The notes beneath the pieces are model-generated. The model saw only the letters and a list, made by a program, of their open reading frames with translations. It ran no database searches and was not told where the DNA came from. From Clostridium sp. CAG:221 (GTDB lineage Bacteria; Bacillota; Clostridia; Clostridiales; Clostridiaceae), in contig FR883419.1 in assembly GCA_000435835.1 (NCBI GenBank), positions 41,767 through 70,798 on the forward strand: 29,032 nucleotides of DNA, in the 5' to 3' direction. Shown in pieces: positions 1-6,290 of the stretch (its first letter is position 1; every line of letters begins with the position of its first letter). A program made the translations under genes and the position numbers.

Positions 1-164
1 AAGGTAGAGCAGAAGGTAGAGCAGAAGGTAGAGAACAAGGTAAGGAAGAAGCTAATATAGAAGCTGCCAAAAATCTTTTACAGTTAGGAGTAGATATTGA
101 CATAATAGTTAAATCAACTAGTTTGACTAAAGAGAAAGTTATGAAACTTCAAAAAGAAATTTAA
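1..164 (+). CDS. C-terminal end of Rpn-family recombination-promoting nuclease/putative transposase (partial)
   Basis: The reading frame is open from the window edge (codons start at base 3) to TAA at 162-164, so only about 53 C-terminal residues are visible. They begin with the repeated GRAEGRAEGREQGKEE tract and continue as an amphipathic helix ending LTKEKVMKLQKEI. This charged G-R-x-E repeat followed by a short 'LLQLGVDIDIIVKSTSLT' segment is the usual tail of the Rpn/YhgA-like PD-(D/E)XK proteins of clostridia. The nuclease core lies outside the window, so catalytic residues cannot be checked. In the family the protein acts on DNA and promotes recombination. The function here is inferred from the tail alone. 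Confidence 0.6.
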   Translation, partial: GRAEGRAEGREQGKEEANIEAAKNLLQLGVDIDIIVKSTSLTKEKVMKLQKEI

Positions 165-179
165 ATGAAATCTATTAAT

Positions 180-243
180 ATGTTCTATTTTATAGTAGAT
201 ATTAAATATAACAAAATGTCACTATAAAATAGAACATTTTTAT
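180..243. terminator. Bidirectional intrinsic terminator between the Rpn-like gene and the GNAT gene
   Basis: A perfect 17-bp inverted repeat joins 180-196 (atgttctattttatagt) to 221-237 across a 24-base loop. On the + strand it is followed by T-rich sequence. On the - strand it lies directly after the stop codon of the acetyltransferase. It therefore suits both converging genes. Confidence 0.7.
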
Positions 244-785
244 TATTTCAAATTAAGTTGTGAAAATAGAATTACATCCTTAGGGGGAATATGGTGCTTC
301 TCAATGAACTTTTCCATCCAAATAATATCATGCCATGTATTAAATTTATAGCCACATTTAGTGAAGTGAGCAACAGTTTTATAGCCAAATTTCTTATGGA
401 ATTCTTGGCTTTTTTCATTGGGATAAGTAATACAAGCATTTACATTAATAATATTTTGCATTTTAAGAAGTCTTTCTAATTCATTATAAAGCAATGTTCC
501 CACTCCTTTACTGGAATTTTCGTATTGTACATATATTGATGTTTCAACAGACCAGTCATAGGCGCGTCTACATTTAAATGCACCAGCATAAGCATATCCA
601 TAGATTTTACCATTTTCTTCAGCAACTATATAAGGATATCTTTTTAAGGTAGTTTCAATTCTATTTTTAAATTCTTCAATTGTAGGTACGTCATATTCAA
701 AAGTAATAGGGGTATTAGTAACGTAATATTCATAGATATTAAGAAGATCTTTAGCATCTTCTACTTTTGCCATTCGCACATTCAT
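243..785 (-). CDS. GNAT family N-acetyltransferase, phosphinothricin acetyltransferase-like
   Basis: This 180-aa cytosolic protein is a single GNAT domain expected to transfer acetyl from acetyl-CoA to a small amine. The N-terminal 'MNVRMAKVEDAKDLLNIYEYYV' pattern, the central 'AEENGKIYGYAYAGAF' strand, and the acetyl-CoA-binding turn with 'SSKGVGTLLYNEL' (about residues 92-104) are typical of the PAT/bar (YwnH) subgroup, as is the 'EFHKKFGYK' motif. The length is normal for that subgroup. The ATG is preceded by GGAGGGAT at a good distance. It stands alone, convergent with the Rpn-like gene and divergent from the toxin-antitoxin pair. The substrate cannot be told from sequence; many relatives labelled phosphinothricin acetyltransferase use other amines such as methionine sulfone or amino acids. 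Confidence 0.8.
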   Translation of the reverse strand: MNVRMAKVEDAKDLLNIYEYYVTNTPITFEYDVPTIEEFKNRIETTLKRYPYIVAEENGKIYGYAYAGAFKCRRAYDWSVETSIYVQYENSSKGVGTLLYNELERLLKMQNIINVNACITYPNEKSQEFHKKFGYKTVAHFTKCGYKFNTWHDIIWMEKFIEKHHIPPKDVILFSQLNLK

Positions 786-952
786 AGTTATCCCTCCAGT
801 TTTTATAGTTAAATATTTATTACTAAATTACCATATTCTAGCTGGGTGTTGCAATGAAATAATAAGAAATAAAAAATATCAAATTATATACAAACAATCT
901 GATATAATAATATTAAAAATGATAATAATTTTAATATAAGGGAGGGCTCTGT

Positions 953-1321
953 ATGGATTTAAAAGATATATGTATAGAGATAGCAAAGAAATATAATATA
1001 GATTCAATTGGTTTATTTGGAAGTAGAGCCAGAGGAGATTTTAATGAGCAATCTGACTATGATATATTTATAATAGGAAATATTGATTTAAATACTGAGT
1101 TGCGACTTGAATATGATTTAGAAAAGAAATTAGATAGTGAAGTAGATGTTATAAAGATAAATAATGAGACAGATAAAATGTTTTTAAAAAATATACTTAA
1201 TGAGGCTATTGTATTCTTAGATGACAAAGGAAAGTTTAATAGTACTTATAGGGAAATTGAAAAGTTTTTTATAGAAAATAGTGATTTTATTGAGTTAAGG
1301 GAGAGAGATTTAATTGGTTAA
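953..1321 (+). CDS. mntA: MntA-type nucleotidyltransferase antitoxin
   Basis: This 122-aa protein has a minimal nucleotidyltransferase (MNT) fold. The signature GSx10DxD is exact: G23-S24, ten residues, then D35-Y36-D37. It is followed by hydrophobic IFII and a later acidic VDVIKI strand that would supply the third metal-binding carboxylate. In characterised MntA/HepT pairs the MNT protein AMPylates a tyrosine of the HEPN RNase toxin and so silences it. The start ATG follows AAGGGAGGG. The stop overlaps the next gene by 8 bases, so the two are co-transcribed and probably translationally coupled. The family assignment is firm; the antitoxin role follows from family knowledge and from the partner gene. 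Confidence 0.85.
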   Translation: MDLKDICIEIAKKYNIDSIGLFGSRARGDFNEQSDYDIFIIGNIDLNTELRLEYDLEKKLDSEVDVIKINNETDKMFLKNILNEAIVFLDDKGKFNSTYREIEKFFIENSDFIELRERDLIG

Positions 1322-1745
1322 TCATAGTAGAGTAGTAAAACTATTAGAGGATTATAAAGAGTGGAAATCAGAATGCTTTGAATGTATTGAGGAAATAAAT
1401 AATAATGATAATGAGAAGATTAAGAAAATGTTATTTCATAGTATTAGAGCTTATTTTTTAGATTTTCATATACTTTGTGAAGACTATATATCTATAAATT
1501 TAAAAGAGTTAAATAAGTTTAAAATAGGGATTTCAGCAATTGAGGGTATGGAAACACTAAAGGATTCTTTATGCATAAGTGAAGAATTTTTTGATTTTTA
1601 CTTTATTTCAAGAAAATTAAGAAATAGATTAGCACATAGATACAAGCTGCCTAAGGATGAAGAATTGTTACTTAATTTGAAAGAAAACTTAAAAAATATT
1701 GATGAATTAGAAAGAGTAATTGAGAATTTATTAAAAATAAATTAA
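1314..1745 (+). CDS. hepT: HepT-type HEPN-domain RNase toxin (DUF86-like)
   Basis: This 143-aa all-helical protein carries the HEPN active-site motif Rx4HxY near its C-terminal third: R103, H108 and Y110 in 'RNRLAHRY'. R and H are the metal-independent RNase residues. The tyrosine is the one AMPylated by MntA in studied pairs. The TTG start overlaps the antitoxin stop by 8 bases and has an AAGGGAG site about 10 bases upstream; no better in-frame ATG lies nearby. Weak TTG initiation inside the antitoxin gene would keep toxin below antitoxin. The gene ends just before a terminator shared with leuS. Confidence 0.82.
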   Translation: MVNHSRVVKLLEDYKEWKSECFECIEEINNNDNEKIKKMLFHSIRAYFLDFHILCEDYISINLKELNKFKIGISAIEGMETLKDSLCISEEFFDFYFISRKLRNRLAHRYKLPKDEELLLNLKENLKNIDELERVIENLLKIN

Positions 1746-1756
1746 AGTTATAAAAT

Positions 1757-1790
1757 AAAAAAGAGTGCATAAAGCACTCTTTTTTATTTT
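1757..1790. terminator. Bidirectional terminator between hepT and leuS
   Basis: The hairpin aagagtgc (1761-1768) / gcactctt (1774-1781) has a 5-base loop. It is flanked by A-rich sequence on the left and T-rich sequence on the right, so it has a U-tract when read in either direction. It ends three bases from the leuS stop codon. Confidence 0.85.
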
Positions 1791-4234
1791 ACTACTATAT
1801 TAACAAGTCTACCTTTAATTACAATAACTTTAACTATATTTTTTCCTTCAGTAGCAGCAACTATATTTTCATCAGCTAAAGCAGCAGCTTTTATTCCTTC
1901 TTCGTCTAAATCAGTAGATACATTGATTTTAGCTCTGATTTTTCCGTTTACTTGAACAGCTATTTCTACTTCATCTTTAACAAGGGCTTTTGGATCAAAT
2001 GTTGGCCAAGCTTCGTTAAATACTGAGTATTTATCAGTTAATAGGTTCCATTGTTCTTCAGCAAAGTGAGGAGCAAATGGAGCTAATATTTTGATGAAGT
2101 CCATGCATACATTCTTTAAGAAGTCTAAGTTCTTAGTTTCTTCTTGAAGGTATTTAGATAATGCATTAACAAATTCCATCATTCTTGCTATAGCAGTGTT
2201 AAATTGCATTTTATCAGCATCTTCAGTTACACCCTTAATAGCGTTGTTTAACCAGAAGTTTAATTCTTTTTCTGCTTTATCCATAGTAGTTTTATTGTTT
2301 TCTCCCTTAGCAATAGCTTCTCTTGCTATATCTAAATATCTTTCAATTCTATCTACGAATCTTGCAACAGATTTAATTCCGTCATCACTCCAAGCTCCAC
2401 CTTCAGTGTAAGCAAATCCAAACATTAAGTACATTCTAAATACGTCAGCACCGTATTCTTTAATGTAGTCATCTGGAGAAATTGTATTTCCTTTTGATTT
2501 TGACATTTTTAATCCGTCTGGTCCTAATATTAAACCTTGGTGAGTTAAGCTCTTAAATGGTTCATCAAAGCTTAAGTATCCCATATCTCTTAAAGCTTTA
2601 GTTATAAATCTTGCATATAATAAGTGCATACAAGCATGCTCAGGTCCACCAACATATTTATCAACTGGAAGCATTTTATCTACTAATTCTTTATCAAAAG
2701 CTTTTTCAGAGTTTTTGTTATCTACATATCTCATTTGGTACCATGAAGAACATACAAAAGTATCTAATGTATCGCATTCTCTCTTAGCTGGCTTTCCACA
2801 ACATGGACAAGTAGTATTTACAAATTCTTCGCACTTAGCAAGTGGAGATTTTCCATCTGGTGCAAATTCAACATTGTAAGGTAATTGTACAGGAAGATCT
2901 TTTTCTGGAACTGGAACAGCACCACAGTCTTCACAGTAAATCATTGGGATTGGAGCTCCCCAGTATCTTTGTCTAGAAACTAACCAGTCTCTTAATCTGT
3001 AGTTAACTTTAGATTCACCTAAGTTATTTTCAGCAAGCTTAGCAACTATTTTTTCTTTAGCTTCTTCAGTTGTTAAACCATCGAATTCTCCAGAGTTAAC
3101 AAGAACTCCGTATTCACAGTATGGTAATTCAACTTCTTCACCTTTTTTATTAGTTATAACTCTTTCTATTGGTAAGTTAAACTTAGTTGCAAATGCGTAG
3201 TCTCTTTCATCATGAGCTGGAACAGCCATAACAGCACCAGTACCGTAAGTTGCAAGTACATAGTCACCAACCCATACAGGTACTTCTTTTCCGTTTATAG
3301 GATTTATTGCATATGAACCAGTGAACACACCAGTTTTTTCTCTTGAAAGAGATTGTCTTTCTATATCTGATTGCTTTTTAGCAGCTTCTTTATATTCTTC
3401 AACAGCAGCTTTATTTTCAGATGTAGTTAACTTATCTACTAATTCATTTTCAGGTGCTAAAACAACATAAGTAACACCATTTAAAGTATCAACTCTTGTT
3501 GTAAATACATCAAAGCTCATATCTGAATCCTTTACTTTAAATGTAACTTGTGCACCTGTAGATTTACCTATCCAGTGTTTTTGCATAGCAACAGTTTTTT
3601 CTGGCCAGTCTAAAGTATCTAACTTTTCTAGTAACTCATCAGCATATTCAGTTATTTTGAAGAACCATTGAGTTAAGTCTTTCTTAGTTACTTCAGTTGA
3701 ACATCTTTCACAACATCCTTCATGAACTTGTTCGTTAGCTAAAACTGTGTTACATGATGGACACCAGTTTACAGGAGCTTTCTTTCTGTAAGCTAATCCT
3801 TTTTCATATAATTTTAAGAATATCCATTGAGTCCATTTGTAGTATTCAGGAGTACAAGTTATAACTTCATTTTCCCAGTTAAACATAGCTCCCATAGCTT
3901 TTAATTGTTCTTCCATAGTTTTAATATTCTTTTCAGTAGAATCCCATGGATGAATTCCAGTTTTAATAGCAAAGTTTTCAGCTGGTAAACCGAAGGCATC
4001 AAATCCCATTGGTTGGAATACATTGTATCCTTGCATTTTCTTTAATCTTGCCCATGAATCAACTGGACCGTAGTTAAACCAGTGACCTGCATGTAATTGA
4101 CTTCCTGATGGGTAAGAGAACATTTCTAAAACATATAGTTTTTCTCCTTCATTATTTGGGTCAAACTTATAAAGTTCAGTTTCTTCCCATTTCTTTTGCC
4201 ACTTCTTATCAATGGCAGTTCCATAGTTACTCAT
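1784..4234 (-). CDS. leuS: Leucine--tRNA ligase
   Basis: This class I aminoacyl-tRNA synthetase of 816 aa is of normal bacterial length. It charges tRNA-Leu in the cytosol. The HIGH signature appears as HAGH (residues 48-51) after 'MFSYPSGSQL', and the KMSKS loop is intact at 576-580. Between them are the zinc-type cysteine pairs (CPSC ... CCERC), the CP1 editing domain (including 'TFKVKDSDMSFDVFTTRVDT') and a second Cys cluster (CEDC, CPCC). The C-terminal anticodon and tRNA-binding domain ends with 'KIRAKINVSTDLDEEGIKAAAL' and 'VNIVVK'. The ATG at 4234 has AGGAGGAT upstream. Expression is controlled by the T-box leader directly upstream. The neighbouring nucleoside transporter is transcribed away from it. 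Confidence 0.98.
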   Translation of the reverse strand: MSNYGTAIDKKWQKKWEETELYKFDPNNEGEKLYVLEMFSYPSGSQLHAGHWFNYGPVDSWARLKKMQGYNVFQPMGFDAFGLPAENFAIKTGIHPWDSTEKNIKTMEEQLKAMGAMFNWENEVITCTPEYYKWTQWIFLKLYEKGLAYRKKAPVNWCPSCNTVLANEQVHEGCCERCSTEVTKKDLTQWFFKITEYADELLEKLDTLDWPEKTVAMQKHWIGKSTGAQVTFKVKDSDMSFDVFTTRVDTLNGVTYVVLAPENELVDKLTTSENKAAVEEYKEAAKKQSDIERQSLSREKTGVFTGSYAINPINGKEVPVWVGDYVLATYGTGAVMAVPAHDERDYAFATKFNLPIERVITNKKGEEVELPYCEYGVLVNSGEFDGLTTEEAKEKIVAKLAENNLGESKVNYRLRDWLVSRQRYWGAPIPMIYCEDCGAVPVPEKDLPVQLPYNVEFAPDGKSPLAKCEEFVNTTCPCCGKPAKRECDTLDTFVCSSWYQMRYVDNKNSEKAFDKELVDKMLPVDKYVGGPEHACMHLLYARFITKALRDMGYLSFDEPFKSLTHQGLILGPDGLKMSKSKGNTISPDDYIKEYGADVFRMYLMFGFAYTEGGAWSDDGIKSVARFVDRIERYLDIAREAIAKGENNKTTMDKAEKELNFWLNNAIKGVTEDADKMQFNTAIARMMEFVNALSKYLQEETKNLDFLKNVCMDFIKILAPFAPHFAEEQWNLLTDKYSVFNEAWPTFDPKALVKDEVEIAVQVNGKIRAKINVSTDLDEEGIKAAALADENIVAATEGKNIVKVIVIKGRLVNIVVK

Positions 4235-4255
4235 TTTAAAATCCTCCTTATTAAA

Positions 4256-4340
4256 GAAATGAAAAATTAAAAATTAAAAATTAATTTGCTAATTATAACA
4301 ATTGAGCATTTATATAATTTACATTTTTCATTTTAAATTT
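4256..4340. repeat. AT-rich imperfect palindromic repeat next to the leuS start
   Basis: The segment begins GAAATGAAAAATTAA and ends in a roughly complementary CATTTTTCATTTTAAATTT. The same 15-base left end recurs at 15785-15799. It lies in the leader between the T-box terminator and the leuS ribosome binding site. Confidence 0.4.
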
Positions 4341-4620
4341 AAAAAAGCTTCCGTCTCTATATATTAAGAGACGAAAGCTGTTGCTTCGTGGTACCACTCT
4401 TATTAGAACTAGCTAGTAGTTAATAGTTAATGATTAAAAAATTCTTAACTTTTCACTCTTACTTAAAATAGTTCTCACTCGAAATCTTTAACGGGAATCC
4501 CGTACTTGTTTATCACAAGTAAGCTCCAAGACAAGTTCCTATAATGTAAACACTGTTTTACACCTTCCAACAGCTCTCTTAAGATTACAAAGTTATAGTA
4601 CTACTTCTTTTCAACACTTT
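4341..4620 (-). promoter_or_regulatory. T-box riboswitch (leucine specifier) controlling leuS
   Basis: Read on the minus strand, the conserved T-box AAGAGTGGTACCACG lies at about 4400-4387. It is followed by a terminator hairpin whose arms are 4379-4367 and 4358-4346, then a run of T. Stem I features are visible upstream: an AGTA segment, an AGAGAG stretch and a GGAAGGTG terminal-loop-like segment. The bases GAA-CTT-G fall at 4538-4532, giving CUU (Leu) as the likely specifier at 4535-4533. A short hairpin acttgt...acaagt and a compact acggg-att-cccgt hairpin lie between. Uncharged tRNA-Leu would pair with the specifier and T-box and prevent termination. The hairpin just before the T-box has an enlarged AT-rich loop (see findings). 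Confidence 0.9.
4346..4379 (-). terminator. T-box regulated terminator hairpin of the leuS leader
   Basis: On the minus strand, agctttcgtctct (4379-4367) pairs with agagacggaagct (4358-4346) with one G-U. Six T residues follow, encoded by A at 4341-4346. The 5' arm is also the partner of the T-box antiterminator. Confidence 0.9.
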
Positions 4621-4642
4621 ATACTATTTTATTTATTTTTTT

Positions 4643-4671
4643 ATTATATATTAATTAATAATTTTAGTCAA
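4643..4671 (-). promoter_or_regulatory. Sigma-A promoter of the leuS T-box transcript
   Basis: On the minus strand TTGACT (4671-4666) is followed after exactly 17 bases by TATAAT (4648-4643). This is close to consensus. It would start transcription near 4636, giving a leader of about 400 nt. Confidence 0.8.
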
Positions 4672-4804
4672 TAATAGTGATAAAGCCATTTTATAAGAGT
4701 TTGAATTTAACGAAAATAATGTTTGCGTATAAGTGAAAAATTCTTGCAAATACTAAAGTAGAGAGACAAGAATAAACTAAAAGATGAAAGAAAAGGAGAG
4801 TTTT

Positions 4805-6013
4805 ATGGCAATTTTAAATAGCATTATAGGTATTTTATTTATATTTGCAGTTGCATACTTATTATCTAATAATAAGAAGCACATAAAATGGAGAACCATA
4901 ATAATTGGATTTTTAATTCAATTTGGATTTGCATTAATAGTCTTAAAATGGAGTGTAGGAAGATATGTTTTAAGTAAAGTTGCATTAGGTGTTCAAGGAG
5001 TAATAAGCTATGCCAATGAAGGTATAGGCTTTGTATTTGGTTCACTAACTAATGATGGAAGTATATTCGTTGTTAATGTATTATGTGTAATTATATTTAT
5101 ATCAGCAGTAGTTTCTATTCTTTATTACTTAGGAATAATGCAATTTATAATAAGAGTTATCGGTGGAGCATTATCTAAACTTTTAGGAACTTCACAATTA
5201 GAAACTATATCAGCATCAGCTAATATATTTTTAGGTCAAACAGAAGCACCGCTTTTAATTAAGCCATATGTAGCTAAATTAACTGAATCAGAGTTATTTA
5301 CAGTTATGGTTGGAGGTTTAGCTTCAGTATCAGGATCAATTTTAGTTGGATATTCATTACTTGGAATTCCAATAGAATATTTAATTTCAGCATCATTTAT
5401 GGCGGCTCCAGCAGGACTTATAATATCAAAAATGCTTTATCCAGAAACTGAATTTGATAAAATTCAAAATGAAGTTAAAATGGTAAAAGATGATTCAGCT
5501 AATGTAGTAGATGCAGCTTCAAAGGGAGCCATTGATGGATTAGGGTTAGTTTTAAATATAGCAGCAATTATATTAGCTTTTGTTGCTTTAATAGCGCTTG
5601 TTAATGGATTAATTGGCTGGATTGGGGGCTGGTTTGGTTTTTCGAATTTAAGCTTACAAACAATATTAGGATATATTTTTGCACCAATAGCAGCTATAAT
5701 TGGTGTACCATGGGGTGAATCTGTACTAGCAGGTTCTTTAATAGGTCAAAAGATTATATTAAATGAATTTGTTGCTTTTACAAGTATGTCTCCATTATTA
5801 CCAGAATTATCTGCAAAAACTACAGCAATAGTAACATTTGCATTATGTGGATTTGCCAATATTTCTTCTATAGCTATACTAATAGGTGGAATTGGTGGTA
5901 TGGCGCCAAATAGAAAGCATGATATAGCAAGACTAGGATGGAAAGCTGTTTTAGGTGGAACATTAGCAAACCTATTAAGTGCCACAATTGCAGGACTTCT
6001 TTTAACTATATAA
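4805..6013 (+). CDS. nupC: NupC-type concentrative nucleoside transporter
   Basis: This is a cytoplasmic-membrane symporter of the CNT family (about 402 aa, the usual bacterial length) that imports nucleosides with H+ or Na+. Hydrophobic helices run through the whole protein. CNT signatures are clear: the Q-x-E-x-P segment in 'GQTEAPLLIKPYVAKL', the following 'VMVGGLASVSGSILVGY', 'NEFVAFTSM', and 'FALCGFANISSIAILIGGIGGMAP' near the C-terminus. An in-frame ATG at 4784 exists, but AAGGAG at 4793-4798 sits six bases before the ATG at 4805, giving MAILNSIIGIL, so I use the latter. It is a single-gene unit with its own terminator. I looked for a purine riboswitch upstream and saw none. Confidence 0.92.
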   Translation: MAILNSIIGILFIFAVAYLLSNNKKHIKWRTIIIGFLIQFGFALIVLKWSVGRYVLSKVALGVQGVISYANEGIGFVFGSLTNDGSIFVVNVLCVIIFISAVVSILYYLGIMQFIIRVIGGALSKLLGTSQLETISASANIFLGQTEAPLLIKPYVAKLTESELFTVMVGGLASVSGSILVGYSLLGIPIEYLISASFMAAPAGLIISKMLYPETEFDKIQNEVKMVKDDSANVVDAASKGAIDGLGLVLNIAAIILAFVALIALVNGLIGWIGGWFGFSNLSLQTILGYIFAPIAAIIGVPWGESVLAGSLIGQKIILNEFVAFTSMSPLLPELSAKTTAIVTFALCGFANISSIAILIGGIGGMAPNRKHDIARLGWKAVLGGTLANLLSATIAGLLLTI

Positions 6014-6018
6014 TATAT

Positions 6019-6052
6019 AAAAAACACATAGCGTTGTGGCTATGTGTTTTTT
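6019..6052 (+). terminator. Terminator of nupC
   Basis: The stem aaaaaacacatagc (6019-6032) pairs with gctatgtgtttttt (6039-6052) across a 6-base loop and ends in T residues. Confidence 0.9.
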
Positions 6053-6060
6053 ATTAATTC

Positions 6061-6200
6061 AGAATTATGAATTAATGATAAAATTCTTACAGAATTTCTG
6101 AAATTTATATTTTTCTAAACTCTGTGAGTTTATTCCACAATTCATCATTCATCATTCATCACTCATCATTAACTAAGTTCATCATTAACTAAGTTTATTA
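6061..6200 (+). repeat. Structured dispersed repeat, copy A
   Basis: This is the first of three related intergenic copies (A, here; B, 12671-12815; C, 19411-19546 inverted). It contains an entry tract gaattatgaattaatgat, hairpin 1 (AAATTCT 6081-6087 / AGAATTT 6091-6097), an AT-rich linker, hairpin 2 (AAACTC 6117-6122 / GAGTTT 6126-6131), the conserved block tattccacaattcatcattc, and an ATTCATC-type heptamer tract ending in aactaagttcat. It lies directly after the nupC terminator. Confidence 0.7.
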
Positions 6201-6208
6201 TCTGACGA

Positions 6209-6267
6209 AATATTGAAACATATGTAGGTGGAAAATATTTGAAACAGGTGTTTGTAGGTAGTATCAT
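6209..6267 (+). promoter_or_regulatory. Amylase promoter with overlapping repeated operator candidate
   Basis: TTGAAA (6239-6244) and TATCAT (6262-6267) are separated by 17 bases. The -35 and spacer overlap a near palindrome AAACAggTGTTT (6242-6253). GAAACA and TGTAGGT occur twice in the same order (6215-6229 and 6241-6259), so a regulator could bind tandem sites. The regulator is unknown, and a CcpA cre match is only loose. Confidence 0.5.
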
Positions 6268-6290
6268 TAAAGTATAAAGGGGTGGTGATA

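Noticed and set aside
4672..4804. Possible purine riboswitch before the nucleoside transporter.
   Set aside because: The conserved purine aptamer core and paired loops are absent, and no terminator lies between the region and the start codon.
6140..6195. ATTCATC/ATCATTC tandem heptamers (also at 12770-12805 and 19420-19460) looked at first like a short CRISPR or a simple microsatellite.
   Set aside because: Units are 7 bases without unique spacers, and the tracts are always part of the larger conserved repeat with two hairpins.
6242..6253. Possible CcpA cre site at the amylase promoter.
   Set aside because: The near palindrome lacks the central CG of the cre consensus, so it is only noted as a generic operator candidate.
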